Source of the DNA: Larkinella insperata
GTDB lineage: Bacteria > Bacteroidota > Bacteroidia > Cytophagales > Spirosomataceae
Assembly: GCF_026248825.1 (NCBI RefSeq)
Contig: NZ_CP110973.1
Location: forward strand, 3,119,001 to 3,183,000
Reading direction: 5' to 3'
Length of the DNA: 64,000 nt
Every line of letters starts with the position of its first letter. The first letter of the stretch is position 1. The notes under the pieces are model-generated. The model searched no databases, had not been told where the DNA came from, and was given only the letters and a program-made list of their open reading frames with translations. Positions 44,286-51,954 of the stretch are shown piece by piece. Made by a program: the position numbers and the translations under genes.

Positions 44286-45317
44286 ATGCCCATAACCCGT
44301 TCTGCCTTCCAACGATACCGCCTGATCGACGAAGTGATCAGTCGCCATCCCCGCAAGTTTTCCAAACAACGGCTTTTTGAATTGCTCCGGGAACACTGCG
44401 GCATCCGGTCCATCTCGTCGCTGGAAAAAGACATTCAGCGGTTGCGCGAAGACCACGACGCCCCCATTGCCTACGATAAACGCAGCAACGGTTATTACTA
44501 CACCGATCCGCAGTTCCGGTTGCTCCGGCTCATGCTCACGCCCGACGACATGGAAGCGCTTGACTACGCCCGCGAGGTGCTGGCGGCTACGCAGGGCGCT
44601 CCGGTGGTGGCCGAACTGACCAACGCCCTACAGAAAGTGCGGCAGAGCCTGGACATTGTGCGGGAAGTGCGGCCGGAAGACGGCAATGCGCTGGGGCCGG
44701 GCCGTAAGGTGGTGTACGTCGAAGAAAAAATCCTGGGCGGTAATCGCCAGTACGTGCCGGTGCTGATCCGGGCCGTGAACCAAAACCGGCAGGTTTCTTT
44801 CCATTACCACAAACACGATGGTTCGGTGACCGAAACCGTCACAGCCGCCGAACGCACCCGGCGGCTTCACCCGATTCTGCTGCGGGAAGTGGCCGATAGC
44901 TGGTATGTCATTGGTTACGACGAAGCCAGCGGCCGGGAGAAAACCTACGCCCTCGACCGCATGAGTGACCTGGAGATTCTGGACGAACCCTGTGCCGTGC
45001 CGGATGCGGTGCTGGCTTATGTGTCGGAGTTTTTTGAGCACATTTACGGCATTACGGACACCACCGATCCGGTTGAGAATATTGTTCTGTCCTTTACGCC
45101 CCTGTTCGGTCGCTACGTTAAAGCCAAACCCATCCATCAGACGCAGGTGGTCCTGCGCGACGATGAGACCGAATGCGTGGTGAAACTTCGGCTGGCTCCC
45201 AACCGCGACCTGATGATGCACCTGCGTAGTTACGGCGAACACCTGAAAGTTGTGCAACCGGAAAGTCTGGTCAAGGCCATGAAAGAATCGCTGCGGGCCA
45301 TGCTGGAACGGTATTAA
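44286..45317 (+). CDS. WYL-domain transcriptional regulator of the PARP locus
   Basis: A 343-residue protein. An N-terminal winged HTH (about 10-60, FSKQRLFELLREHCGIRSIS then LEKDIQRLRED) is followed by a WYL domain (about 140-225; DSWYVIGYDEASGREKTYAL) and a WCX-like C-terminal domain (to 343). WYL proteins bind ligands, often nucleic acid or nucleotides, and control DNA-damage and phage-defence genes. It is transcribed away from gene A with 137 nt between starts, over the palindrome described at 44212-44226. This is the standard arrangement for a local regulator. Confidence 0.9.
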   Translation: MPITRSAFQRYRLIDEVISRHPRKFSKQRLFELLREHCGIRSISSLEKDIQRLREDHDAPIAYDKRSNGYYYTDPQFRLLRLMLTPDDMEALDYAREVLAATQGAPVVAELTNALQKVRQSLDIVREVRPEDGNALGPGRKVVYVEEKILGGNRQYVPVLIRAVNQNRQVSFHYHKHDGSVTETVTAAERTRRLHPILLREVADSWYVIGYDEASGREKTYALDRMSDLEILDEPCAVPDAVLAYVSEFFEHIYGITDTTDPVENIVLSFTPLFGRYVKAKPIHQTQVVLRDDETECVVKLRLAPNRDLMMHLRSYGEHLKVVQPESLVKAMKESLRAMLERY

Positions 45318-45344
45318 GGTTGCCGGTGGGCTGGGCGGGCGGTT

Positions 45345-46634
45345 TTACCGGATGGCGGACGCGCTCAGCAGCTCTTCCCGGATTCGGCGGGCCACAATCT
45401 TTTCTTCGCCGGGTTGCAGCATCCAGGCCGTTACGCGAACGGTATTGCCGCCTTTCAGCGTTTCGGCCACTACCGGGTCAACCGAGTCGGAACCGGCCTG
45501 GTAATGGTAGAGGGGCAGCCCCGAGAAACTGGCTTCGATGGACGGATGGCCGTTCCGGAGCCGGTCGCGCAGTTCCCGGCCGGTCAACTTCACCACTGCA
45601 TCGTCCCAGTTGATGCTCAGCGTGGGGGTAACATTGCCGAGTTCCGGGATGATTACGTGGGTGGTTATTCCGGGTAAATCATTCACTGCGCTCCGGATGT
45701 GAGCGATCTTGGTTTCCCATTCTTGCCACTCCCTGTCGTGATCGGTGGCGATGTACTTTTCCAGCGCGATGTACATGCCGAGAATTTCCTCTTTGTTTAC
45801 CTTGTGGCCGCGTGCAACGGTGTAACCGCGGGGTGGCGCGTTCAGCCGGGCCGCAGCAAGGATGTTTTTGCGGCCCATCAGAATACCGGCGCTTTGCGGA
45901 CCCCGGATGGCTTTACCGCCCGAAATAAACACCAGATCGAAGCCCATATCGTTGAATTTCCAGAGATTGGAAACGGGCGGTACGTCGGCGGCAATGTCGA
46001 TAGATGTCGGGATGTTGTGTTTTTTGCCCAGAGCCACCCAGGCTTCGTGTTTGATGGTTCCGTGGTTGGCGGCAATGTTCAGGAAATGCAGCAGGGCGGT
46101 TTTTTCGTTCACTGCCTTCTCCGCATCGTCCAGCGTTTCGACCTCGATGATTTTACAGCCCGTATTCAGAAAGGCGTGGTTGTAGCGTTCGTTGTGACTT
46201 TTCTGGCAGATCACTTCTGACTTCATGCCGGTGCCTTCCAGGTGAGGCAGCTGCTCCACTTTCCGAACGTCTTCGCCGGTCAGGATGCCCGCCAGCCCCA
46301 GGGTCATGGCCGAGAAAGCCCCGCAAGTCACCATGGCGGCTTCCGAATGAACCAGTTGCGCAATCCGTTCGCCGACTTTGTCCTGCACCTCGTCGATCAT
46401 GCAAAACTGCTTCGAAGTGCTGTTGATGATATCGACCACTTCGTCCCGCATGAGGCAGCCCGACATGTAGGTCAGCGTACCGGCGGCATTAATGAACGTG
46501 CGCACGCCCAGTTCTTTGAAAATATCCCGCGTGCGGCCGGACGATTTTGGGGTAGCGGCAGACGAAGCGGCTGTGGGTACGGCCCCGGCCAGCGGGAAAG
46601 CCGTCAGACCTTTTAGAATTTCCCTGCGTTTCAT
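45345..46634 (-). CDS. SelA-like PLP-dependent enzyme with Tat signal
   Basis: From the Met at 46634 (the earlier Met at 46793 adds 53 poor residues) the protein has 429 residues. The leader MKRREILKGLTAFPLAGAVP is a twin-arginine type signal. The remainder is a fold-type I PLP enzyme of the selenocysteine synthase-like group: GVRTFINAAGTLTYMSG, SEAAMVTCGAFSAM, SIDIAADVPPV and FISGGKAIRGPQSAGIL, whose Lys should bind PLP. Relatives act on D-glucosaminate-6-phosphate or similar amino sugars, not on tRNA. Export of a cofactor-loaded enzyme fits Tat. It sits beside a sugar-type regulator. Confidence 0.88.
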   Translation of the reverse strand: MKRREILKGLTAFPLAGAVPTAASSAATPKSSGRTRDIFKELGVRTFINAAGTLTYMSGCLMRDEVVDIINSTSKQFCMIDEVQDKVGERIAQLVHSEAAMVTCGAFSAMTLGLAGILTGEDVRKVEQLPHLEGTGMKSEVICQKSHNERYNHAFLNTGCKIIEVETLDDAEKAVNEKTALLHFLNIAANHGTIKHEAWVALGKKHNIPTSIDIAADVPPVSNLWKFNDMGFDLVFISGGKAIRGPQSAGILMGRKNILAAARLNAPPRGYTVARGHKVNKEEILGMYIALEKYIATDHDREWQEWETKIAHIRSAVNDLPGITTHVIIPELGNVTPTLSINWDDAVVKLTGRELRDRLRNGHPSIEASFSGLPLYHYQAGSDSVDPVVAETLKGGNTVRVTAWMLQPGEEKIVARRIREELLSASAIR

Positions 46635-46857
46635 AGCAATTCGGTTCGGCTCAGATGAGTTTCTAAAATAGGCAGATAATCGCAAAACAACGGTTTTTCT
46701 TCCAGTATTTCCTGAAAATGCCGGTTTTAAGCGAACGTTCCGGCCGGCGCGGATTGATGGGCAAAAGTGGCCTGAAGCCCGGCTTCGAATCAAATCAGCG
46801 TAGCAACTGGAACCGAACTGGCCGCAGACTCCGCCGATCGCTGGTTAGCGCGGGTTG

Positions 46858-47886
46858 CTACAGCGACTGGCGCGAAATCAACCCGCCCGGGTTGGCCACC
46901 TGAACCCGGCTACGCTCGGTCAGCAGTTGCCCGGCGGTCTGTCCCATGCGCGCAAAATCGGTGGAAATAACCGTAATGCCCCCGGCCAGAATTTCCTTGA
47001 CCGGCGTGTCATCGTACGAAATCAACCCCACATCCCGGCCTAGCCGCCAGTTCATTTGGTTGGCGTGTTTGATGAATTGAATCAGGTCCCGGTCGGCAAA
47101 CAGCAGATAAGCTTCCCCCGGCTGAACTAGGTCATCGGAATAATCATCGACCAGTTTGCACGCCATTCCCGCCGTCTCGCCAAAGCGTTTAAAACCGGTC
47201 AGGGTACCCGGCGGTATGTATTGAAACCGGGCTTTGGACTGCACCAGCGTTAGTTTCCGGTACTTTCGCAGATCGGGCAGGGCACTCGTCAGCGCCTGGT
47301 AAATATCCTGTTCAAAATCCTGGTAAACAGCCGCGTAGGAACCTTCCAGCCGAGGCAGGGCCTGATCGATCAGCAACAGCTTGTCTTTGGGCAGTAAGTC
47401 CACGATGGCCGAAACATCCTCGTCAAAATGCGGCATGATCACGTAAGCGTTGTAATGCCCGACGCCGTTCCGGATCAGGTTTTCAAAAATTTGCGGGTTG
47501 TAGTGGTGAAAGAAAATGCTTAGTGCGGTATCGGGCGGCAGGGCGGCTTTCAGGGCGTCGTAGAGCGTTTCCTTATAAGCGTTCAGCGTATCGAAAATCA
47601 CCAGCACGTTCAGGGGCGCCCGCACATCGGTACTGGCCACATAAAAACCCTTGCCGTGCTGCGAGCGAATAATGCCGCGCTGCCTGAGTTCTTCGTAAGC
47701 CTTAGCGACCGTTACCTTGGCGACCTTCTGGCTACCGGCAAGTTCACTGATGGACGGAAGCTGCTTACCGTGAGCCAGGGTACCGTGTTCGATGGCTGCC
47801 AGAACGGATTCAATCAACTGCTGATATTTGGGTTGCCCACTGACCGGATGGGCCTGTAAATCGGGCGTAAGCTTATCCATGTTCAC
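46858..47886 (-). CDS. GntR-type DNA-binding, LacI-type ligand-binding transcriptional regulator
   Basis: A 342-residue regulator. The N-terminal GntR winged helix (about 15-90) contains GKQLPSISELAGSQKVAKVT and LRQRGIIRSQHGKGFYV. The C-terminal ~250 residues form a periplasmic-binding-like (LacI/Peripla_BP_3) ligand domain with LGRDVGLISYDDTPVKEIL near residue 285. This hybrid is common in Bacteroidota sugar loci. It is divergent from a Gfo/Idh/MocA oxidoreductase gene with 129 nt between. A tandem decamer in that gap (47952-47971) is a possible operator. The ligand is probably a sugar or derivative. Confidence 0.92.
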   Translation of the reverse strand: MNMDKLTPDLQAHPVSGQPKYQQLIESVLAAIEHGTLAHGKQLPSISELAGSQKVAKVTVAKAYEELRQRGIIRSQHGKGFYVASTDVRAPLNVLVIFDTLNAYKETLYDALKAALPPDTALSIFFHHYNPQIFENLIRNGVGHYNAYVIMPHFDEDVSAIVDLLPKDKLLLIDQALPRLEGSYAAVYQDFEQDIYQALTSALPDLRKYRKLTLVQSKARFQYIPPGTLTGFKRFGETAGMACKLVDDYSDDLVQPGEAYLLFADRDLIQFIKHANQMNWRLGRDVGLISYDDTPVKEILAGGITVISTDFARMGQTAGQLLTERSRVQVANPGGLISRQSL

Positions 47887-47907
47887 CTAAATTTGCCAGA
47901 CCAACCG

Positions 47908-47938
47908 TTGTAAATCGATAGAAAACTTTCTACTTTTG
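47908..47938 (+). promoter_or_regulatory. Strong Bacteroidota-type promoter for the oxidoreductase gene
   Basis: TTG at 47908-47910, 20-nt spacer, TACTTTTG at 47931-47938, an exact consensus match. The ATG is at 48016. Confidence 0.75.
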
Positions 47939-47951
47939 CTTCGATTAGTGA

Positions 47952-47971
47952 TACAGTAGAGTACAGTAGAG
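47952..47971 (+). repeat. Tandem decamer, probable operator
   Basis: TACAGTAGAG occurs twice back to back, followed by TA. It begins 13 nt after the -7 box, near the predicted transcription start, so a bound regulator such as the adjacent GntR/LacI hybrid would block transcription. Confidence 0.6.
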
Positions 47972-48015
47972 TAACGGGCAAATGTACATTCTTTTTATTT
48001 TTCTTCAACCGTTTC

Positions 48016-49056
48016 ATGCAAAAATTGAAGTTTGCCATCCTGGGCACCGGCTTTTGGGCGAATTACCAGATTCCGGCCTGGTTTGCCCTCGACGGGGTTG
48101 AACTGATCGCTCTTTATAACCGCACCGGCACCAAAGCCGAAGCATTTGCCCGCCAGTACAACGTTCCGAACGTCTACGACAACGTTGATTTACTCCTCGA
48201 CCGTCATGCCGGTGAACTTGATTTTGTGGATATCATTACCGACGTGGATACCCACGCGCTGTTTGTGGAAAAAGCCGCCCGCCGGGGGCTGCATGTGATT
48301 TGCCAGAAGCCGATGGGTCCCAGCCTGGAAACGGCCCGGCGGATGGTGGAAACGTGTCAGAGCGCGGGCGTAGAATTTTACATTCACGAAAATTTCCGCT
48401 GGCAAACTCCGCTTCGGCACCTGAAAACCGTTCTGGATTCGGGTGTCATCGGGCAGCCGTTCAAAGCGCGGGTGAGTTTCTGCTCGGGATTCCCTGTGTT
48501 TGAAAACCAGCCCTTTCTGGCCGAACTGGAGCAGTTTATCCTGACTGACATTGGGTCGCACATCCTGGATGTCAGCCGTTTTTTGTTTGGCGAAGCGGCC
48601 TCGCTCTACTGTCAGACCCAGCGGGTCAATCCGACCATTAAAGGGGAGGATGTAGCCAATGTGCTGATGAAAATGCGTAGCGGGCTTACGTGTTACGCGG
48701 AAATGTCCTACGCGTCGATTCTGGAGCGGGAGGTATTTCCGCAAACACTCGTCAGCGTAGAAGGTTCCAAGGGCAGCGTGGTCCTGGCGCCGGATTACAC
48801 GATTCAGGTCACCACCCGGAGGGCCGACGGGCAGCGCGAAACCCGCTACCTGACGGCCACCCCGCCCGATTATCCGTGGGCCGATCCGGCGTACGCGCTG
48901 GTGCATTCGTCCATTGTCGACTGCAACCGCAACCTGTTGGAGGCCTTGCAGGGCCAGCAGCCGGCCGAAACCACCGGCACCGATAATTTTGAAACCATTC
49001 GGCTGGTGTATGCCGCCTACGACTCGGCCGCCCGCAACGAGGTTATTCACTTGTAG
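48016..49056 (+). CDS. Gfo/Idh/MocA family oxidoreductase
   Basis: A 346-residue protein with Rossmann start KFAILGTGFWANYQIPAW and the motif CQKPMGPS (the EKP-type signature with Gln for Glu, Lys kept near 95). The C-terminal substrate domain carries HENFRWQTPLRHL and DIGSHILDVSRFLFG, with the His expected in the active site. It probably oxidises a sugar or inositol-type substrate. It is the second Gfo/Idh/MocA enzyme in the window. Sixteen nt separate it from the BNR_4 gene, so they form an operon under the GntR/LacI-type regulator. Confidence 0.92.
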   Translation: MQKLKFAILGTGFWANYQIPAWFALDGVELIALYNRTGTKAEAFARQYNVPNVYDNVDLLLDRHAGELDFVDIITDVDTHALFVEKAARRGLHVICQKPMGPSLETARRMVETCQSAGVEFYIHENFRWQTPLRHLKTVLDSGVIGQPFKARVSFCSGFPVFENQPFLAELEQFILTDIGSHILDVSRFLFGEAASLYCQTQRVNPTIKGEDVANVLMKMRSGLTCYAEMSYASILEREVFPQTLVSVEGSKGSVVLAPDYTIQVTTRRADGQRETRYLTATPPDYPWADPAYALVHSSIVDCNRNLLEALQGQQPAETTGTDNFETIRLVYAAYDSAARNEVIHL

Positions 49057-49072
49057 CAACCAAAACCACCGC

Positions 49073-50536
49073 ATGAATCACTTACGCAATGCTTTATGGT
49101 TTAGCTGGTTCCTGATCACCGTGGTGGCGCCGGAAAGCCGCAGCCAGAATTCAGCAAAAGCCGACGGCTACCGGGGTATCTGGTATTTCATTGGTCCAAC
49201 CAAAAACGAATACGCTTATAAATACAGTGGCGGGTTGGGAACGTATCCCGCCAACCACTACCCGTTCTCGGTCTATGCGCCCGCCGTTAACAAAACGTTT
49301 TTCTGCTACGGGGGCGTAACTGACTCCACTTCGCGGGAACTGTGCCATATGGTGGGTGTTTTCGATCACCAGACCGGGATGGTTTCCCGGCCGACGCTGC
49401 TGCTGAACAAACAAACCAACGACGCCCACGACAACCCGGTCATTCAACTGGATGCGCAGGGGTACGTCTGGGTTTTTTCAACCTCCCACGGCACCGAACG
49501 GCCGTCGTTTATCCACCGGAGCCGCCAGCCCTACCGCATCGACGCGTTTGAAAAAATAGAAGCCACGCGGCTGGATGAGAAAGGCCAAAAGATACCGTTT
49601 GACAATTTCTCGTACTTACAGGTTTACTACCAGACCGGGCGGGGCTTCCTGGGGCTTATGACTCATTACGACCGGGGCGTTCTGGTGTACGGCAACAACA
49701 AGCCCCGGCGAACGACGGCAGTCATCATGAGCCCGGACGGTATTTCCTGGTCGGCCTGGCAAGACATCGGCGCGATTGAAGAAGGCCATTATCAGAGCAG
49801 CGGGCAATGGCAAAACAAGGTAGGCAGTGCTTTTAATTACCACCCCAACACCCAGGTGGGCGCCGGGCTGGATTACCGCACCAACCTTTACTACGTGGAA
49901 ACCCGCGATTTTGGTCAAACCTGGCAAACCGCCGACGGTAAACCCGTTCAGGTGCCGCTGAGGGAAATCGCAAATCCGGCGCTGGTGAAAGACTACAAGA
50001 GCCAGGGGCGAAACGTGTACATCAGCGATGTAAATTACGACGAAGCGGGACGGCCCATCATCCTGTACATCACCAGCAAAGGCCCGGACCCCGGCCCGGC
50101 CAACGGTCCGTATGAGTGGAACGTTGCGTACTGGTCCGGTACGGCGTGGCAAATCTCCTCCGTTGCCCAATCCGATCATAACTATGACATGGGTTCGCTG
50201 TATGTCGAGGGAAACCGCTGGCGGATCATCGGCTCGGTGGAAGCGGGGCCGCAGTCCTACGGTACCGGGGGCGATCTGGTGTTGCTCGAAAGCCGTAACC
50301 GGGGCAAAAGCTGGAAAGCCGTGAAAAGGCTGACCCGCAATCCGGCCCGCAACCAGTCGTATCCACGTCGTCCGGTGGCGGCTCAGTCCGGCTTTTATGC
50401 TTTCTGGGCCGATGGTAACGCCCGGCAGGCGTCGGCTTCGTACCTGTATTTCTGCAACCAGAACGGGCAGATTTTTCAATTACCGGCGCAGATGCAGAGC
50501 GATTTCGAAAAGCCGATTCCGGTGAAAAATCCGTAA
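49073..50536 (+). CDS. Secreted BNR_4 beta-propeller protein, possible glycan lyase or hydrolase
   Basis: From the ATG at 49073 it has 487 residues with a signal peptide (residues 1-25, ending ESRSQ). Longer upstream frames run into the preceding gene. Propeller repeats of BNR/sialidase type are visible (SPDGISWSAWQDIG, DFGQTWQTADGKP, SRNRGKSWKAVKRL), matching the BNR_4 family. Some BNR_4 proteins are polysaccharide lyases acting on rhamnose-glucuronate linkages, but catalytic residues cannot be confirmed here. Co-transcribed with the oxidoreductase, it probably starts extracytoplasmic breakdown of the locus substrate. Confidence 0.8.
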   Translation: MNHLRNALWFSWFLITVVAPESRSQNSAKADGYRGIWYFIGPTKNEYAYKYSGGLGTYPANHYPFSVYAPAVNKTFFCYGGVTDSTSRELCHMVGVFDHQTGMVSRPTLLLNKQTNDAHDNPVIQLDAQGYVWVFSTSHGTERPSFIHRSRQPYRIDAFEKIEATRLDEKGQKIPFDNFSYLQVYYQTGRGFLGLMTHYDRGVLVYGNNKPRRTTAVIMSPDGISWSAWQDIGAIEEGHYQSSGQWQNKVGSAFNYHPNTQVGAGLDYRTNLYYVETRDFGQTWQTADGKPVQVPLREIANPALVKDYKSQGRNVYISDVNYDEAGRPIILYITSKGPDPGPANGPYEWNVAYWSGTAWQISSVAQSDHNYDMGSLYVEGNRWRIIGSVEAGPQSYGTGGDLVLLESRNRGKSWKAVKRLTRNPARNQSYPRRPVAAQSGFYAFWADGNARQASASYLYFCNQNGQIFQLPAQMQSDFEKPIPVKNP

Positions 50537-50574
50537 GCCACTTGAAAAGCAGTTATTGTTCAAGCATTTTGTTA

Positions 50575-50613
50575 ATCGTATTATTGCGATAAACTGAATC
50601 ATTGCTACATTTG
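50575..50613 (+). promoter_or_regulatory. arsR promoter with overlapping operator
   Basis: TTG at 50584-50586, 19-nt spacer, TACATTTG at 50606-50613, an exact consensus promoter. The dyad ATCG-N8-CGAT (50575-50590) covers the TTG, so ArsR bound there would block polymerase. The arsR ATG at 50618 is at or next to the expected transcription start, suggesting a leaderless mRNA. Confidence 0.75.
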
Positions 50614-50617
50614 CTGA

Positions 50618-50950
50618 ATGGGTGTAACTAAAACCGAAGTATTTTCTGGACCGCAAAATCGGATCGCAGAGCTGGCCAAAGCCTTTGCCCATCCCGCCCG
50701 GGTGGCCATTCTGCAGCTGCTGATTGCCAAAAAAACCTGCGTTTGCGGTGATCTGGTGGATGAGTTGCCGCTGGCGCAACCCACGGTTTCGCAGCACCTG
50801 AAAGAACTCAAGCGCATCGGAATCATTAAAGGCGAGGTTGATCCGCCCCGCGTTTGCTACTGCATCAACGAAACCGTCTGGGAGGAAGCCCGGCAGATTT
50901 TTGGTTCGTTGCTGAATGCGCTGGGTACGGAAAAAACGACCTGCTGCTGA
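50618..50950 (+). CDS. arsR: ArsR/SmtB-family arsenic-responsive repressor
   Basis: A 110-residue winged-helix protein: AFAHPARVAILQLLIAKKTC, then DELPLAQPTVSQHLKELKRI (recognition helix). Cysteines at 41 and 43 (CVC) match the metalloid-binding site of ArsR repressors; further Cys at 80, 82, 109 and 110 may add ligands. It should repress the operon and release DNA on binding As(III). It leads arsC and arsN2. The promoter box lies so close to the ATG that translation is probably leaderless. Confidence 0.94.
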   Translation: MGVTKTEVFSGPQNRIAELAKAFAHPARVAILQLLIAKKTCVCGDLVDELPLAQPTVSQHLKELKRIGIIKGEVDPPRVCYCINETVWEEARQIFGSLLNALGTEKTTCC

Positions 50951-50974
50951 ACGGACACTTTTTTAAGCGGATTG

Positions 50975-50992
50975 ATCGTAATAATGCAATAA
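50975..50992 (+). promoter_or_regulatory. Second copy of the ArsR-type operator, before arsC
   Basis: ATCGTAATAATGCAATAA matches ATCGTATTATTGCGATAA at 50575-50592 in 15 of 18 positions. It lies in the 139-nt gap between arsR and arsC. No clear -7 box follows, so it may be an auxiliary operator or serve a weak internal promoter. Confidence 0.6.
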
Positions 50993-51089
50993 TTGAACAA
51001 AACTAAACCGCGCACCTCTTAGCTGACAGGTATTTCAAAGTAAGCTAAAGCCCGAAAGGGGCGTGTTGCTAAACGGAAAATTTGCACGA

Positions 51090-51482
51090 ATGAAAACGAT
51101 ACTGGTACTCTGTACGGGAAATTCCGCGCGTTCGCAGATGGCACAGGGGTATTTGCAGCAGTTTGCCCGGGGTCGGGCCGATGTGTACAGCGCCGGAACG
51201 AACCCAAAGGGCGTCAATCCGCTGGCCGTTCAGGTTATGGCCGAAGATGGGGTCGATCTTTCAAGCCATACCTCTGATCACGTGGATAAGTACGTCGGTA
51301 AGCAATTCGATTACGTCATTACGGTTTGCGATAACGCCCGCGAACAATGCCCGGTCTTTCCGGCGACGGCCCAACGCATTCACGAAAGTTTTCCGGACCC
51401 GGATTCGCTGGAATCGTTCCGGCTGGTGCGGGACCAGATCAGGGAATTTAGCCGACAATTCATCAATCAGAAGCTGCTCTAA
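51090..51482 (+). CDS. arsC: Arsenate reductase, low-molecular-weight phosphatase type
   Basis: From the ATG at 51090 it has 130 residues. The P-loop LCTGNSARSQMAQG gives the catalytic CX5R motif (Cys8, Arg14), followed by SAGTNPKGVNPLAV and the switch segment VITVCDNAREQCPVFP, with further redox Cys. This is the thioredoxin-coupled ArsC class, which reduces arsenate to arsenite. A GTG at 51063 is a less likely start. It lies between arsR and arsN2. No arsenite efflux gene (arsB/acr3) is present in the window. Confidence 0.94.
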   Translation: MKTILVLCTGNSARSQMAQGYLQQFARGRADVYSAGTNPKGVNPLAVQVMAEDGVDLSSHTSDHVDKYVGKQFDYVITVCDNAREQCPVFPATAQRIHESFPDPDSLESFRLVRDQIREFSRQFINQKLL

Positions 51483-51486
51483 ACAG

Positions 51487-51954
51487 ATGCCGGTGATTAT
51501 CCAGAATGCCCGCCCGGAAGACCGGGAAGCCGTTGGTACCCTGCTGGAACAGGCACACCTACTGACCGACGACCTGCCCGCGGATTTGACGGATTTTGTA
51601 CTGGCTAAAACGACGGATGGCTGCGTTGGGGTGGCCGGTCTGGAACGGTTTGGGCCGGTAGCGTTGCTCCGCTCCGTGGCGGTGGCCCCAACCCATCAGG
51701 GGCGGCACATAGCCGCGCGGCTGGTCGGGCACTTGCTGGAAACGGCGGCAGAGGCCGGTTTGAGCGACCTGTTTCTGATTACGACCACGGCCGATGGCTT
51801 TTTTGCCCGGCACGGTTTTCAGCCGGTGGATCGGCAGACCGTACCGGTGGCTATCCGGCAGACAAGGCAGTTTAGCGAACTCTGCCCGGCTTCGGCGGTC
51901 GTTATGAAACGGGCCGTCGACCCCGGCGGATTCTTGCGACATCCCGCTTCATGA
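51487..51954 (+). CDS. arsN2: ArsN2-type GNAT acetyltransferase
   Basis: A 155-residue GNAT protein starting 4 nt after arsC. It shows a typical acetyl-CoA fold: ARPEDREAVGTLLEQAHL, VAGLERFGPVALLRSVAVAP, then motif A THQGRHIAARLVGHLLETA, and the C-terminal FFARHGFQPVDRQTVP. The match to ArsN2 rests on sequence and on being third in an ars operon. Family members are linked to arsenic resistance, some by acetylating organoarsenicals such as arsinothricin. Its 3' end overlaps the convergent acyltransferase gene by 6 nt. Confidence 0.85.
   Translation: MPVIIQNARPEDREAVGTLLEQAHLLTDDLPADLTDFVLAKTTDGCVGVAGLERFGPVALLRSVAVAPTHQGRHIAARLVGHLLETAAEAGLSDLFLITTTADGFFARHGFQPVDRQTVPVAIRQTRQFSELCPASAVVMKRAVDPGGFLRHPAS

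Noticed and set aside
51163..51486. Upstream extension of the arsN2 frame across arsC
   Set aside because: It overlaps arsC in another frame; the GNAT domain starts at the ATG at 51487, 4 nt after the arsC stop.
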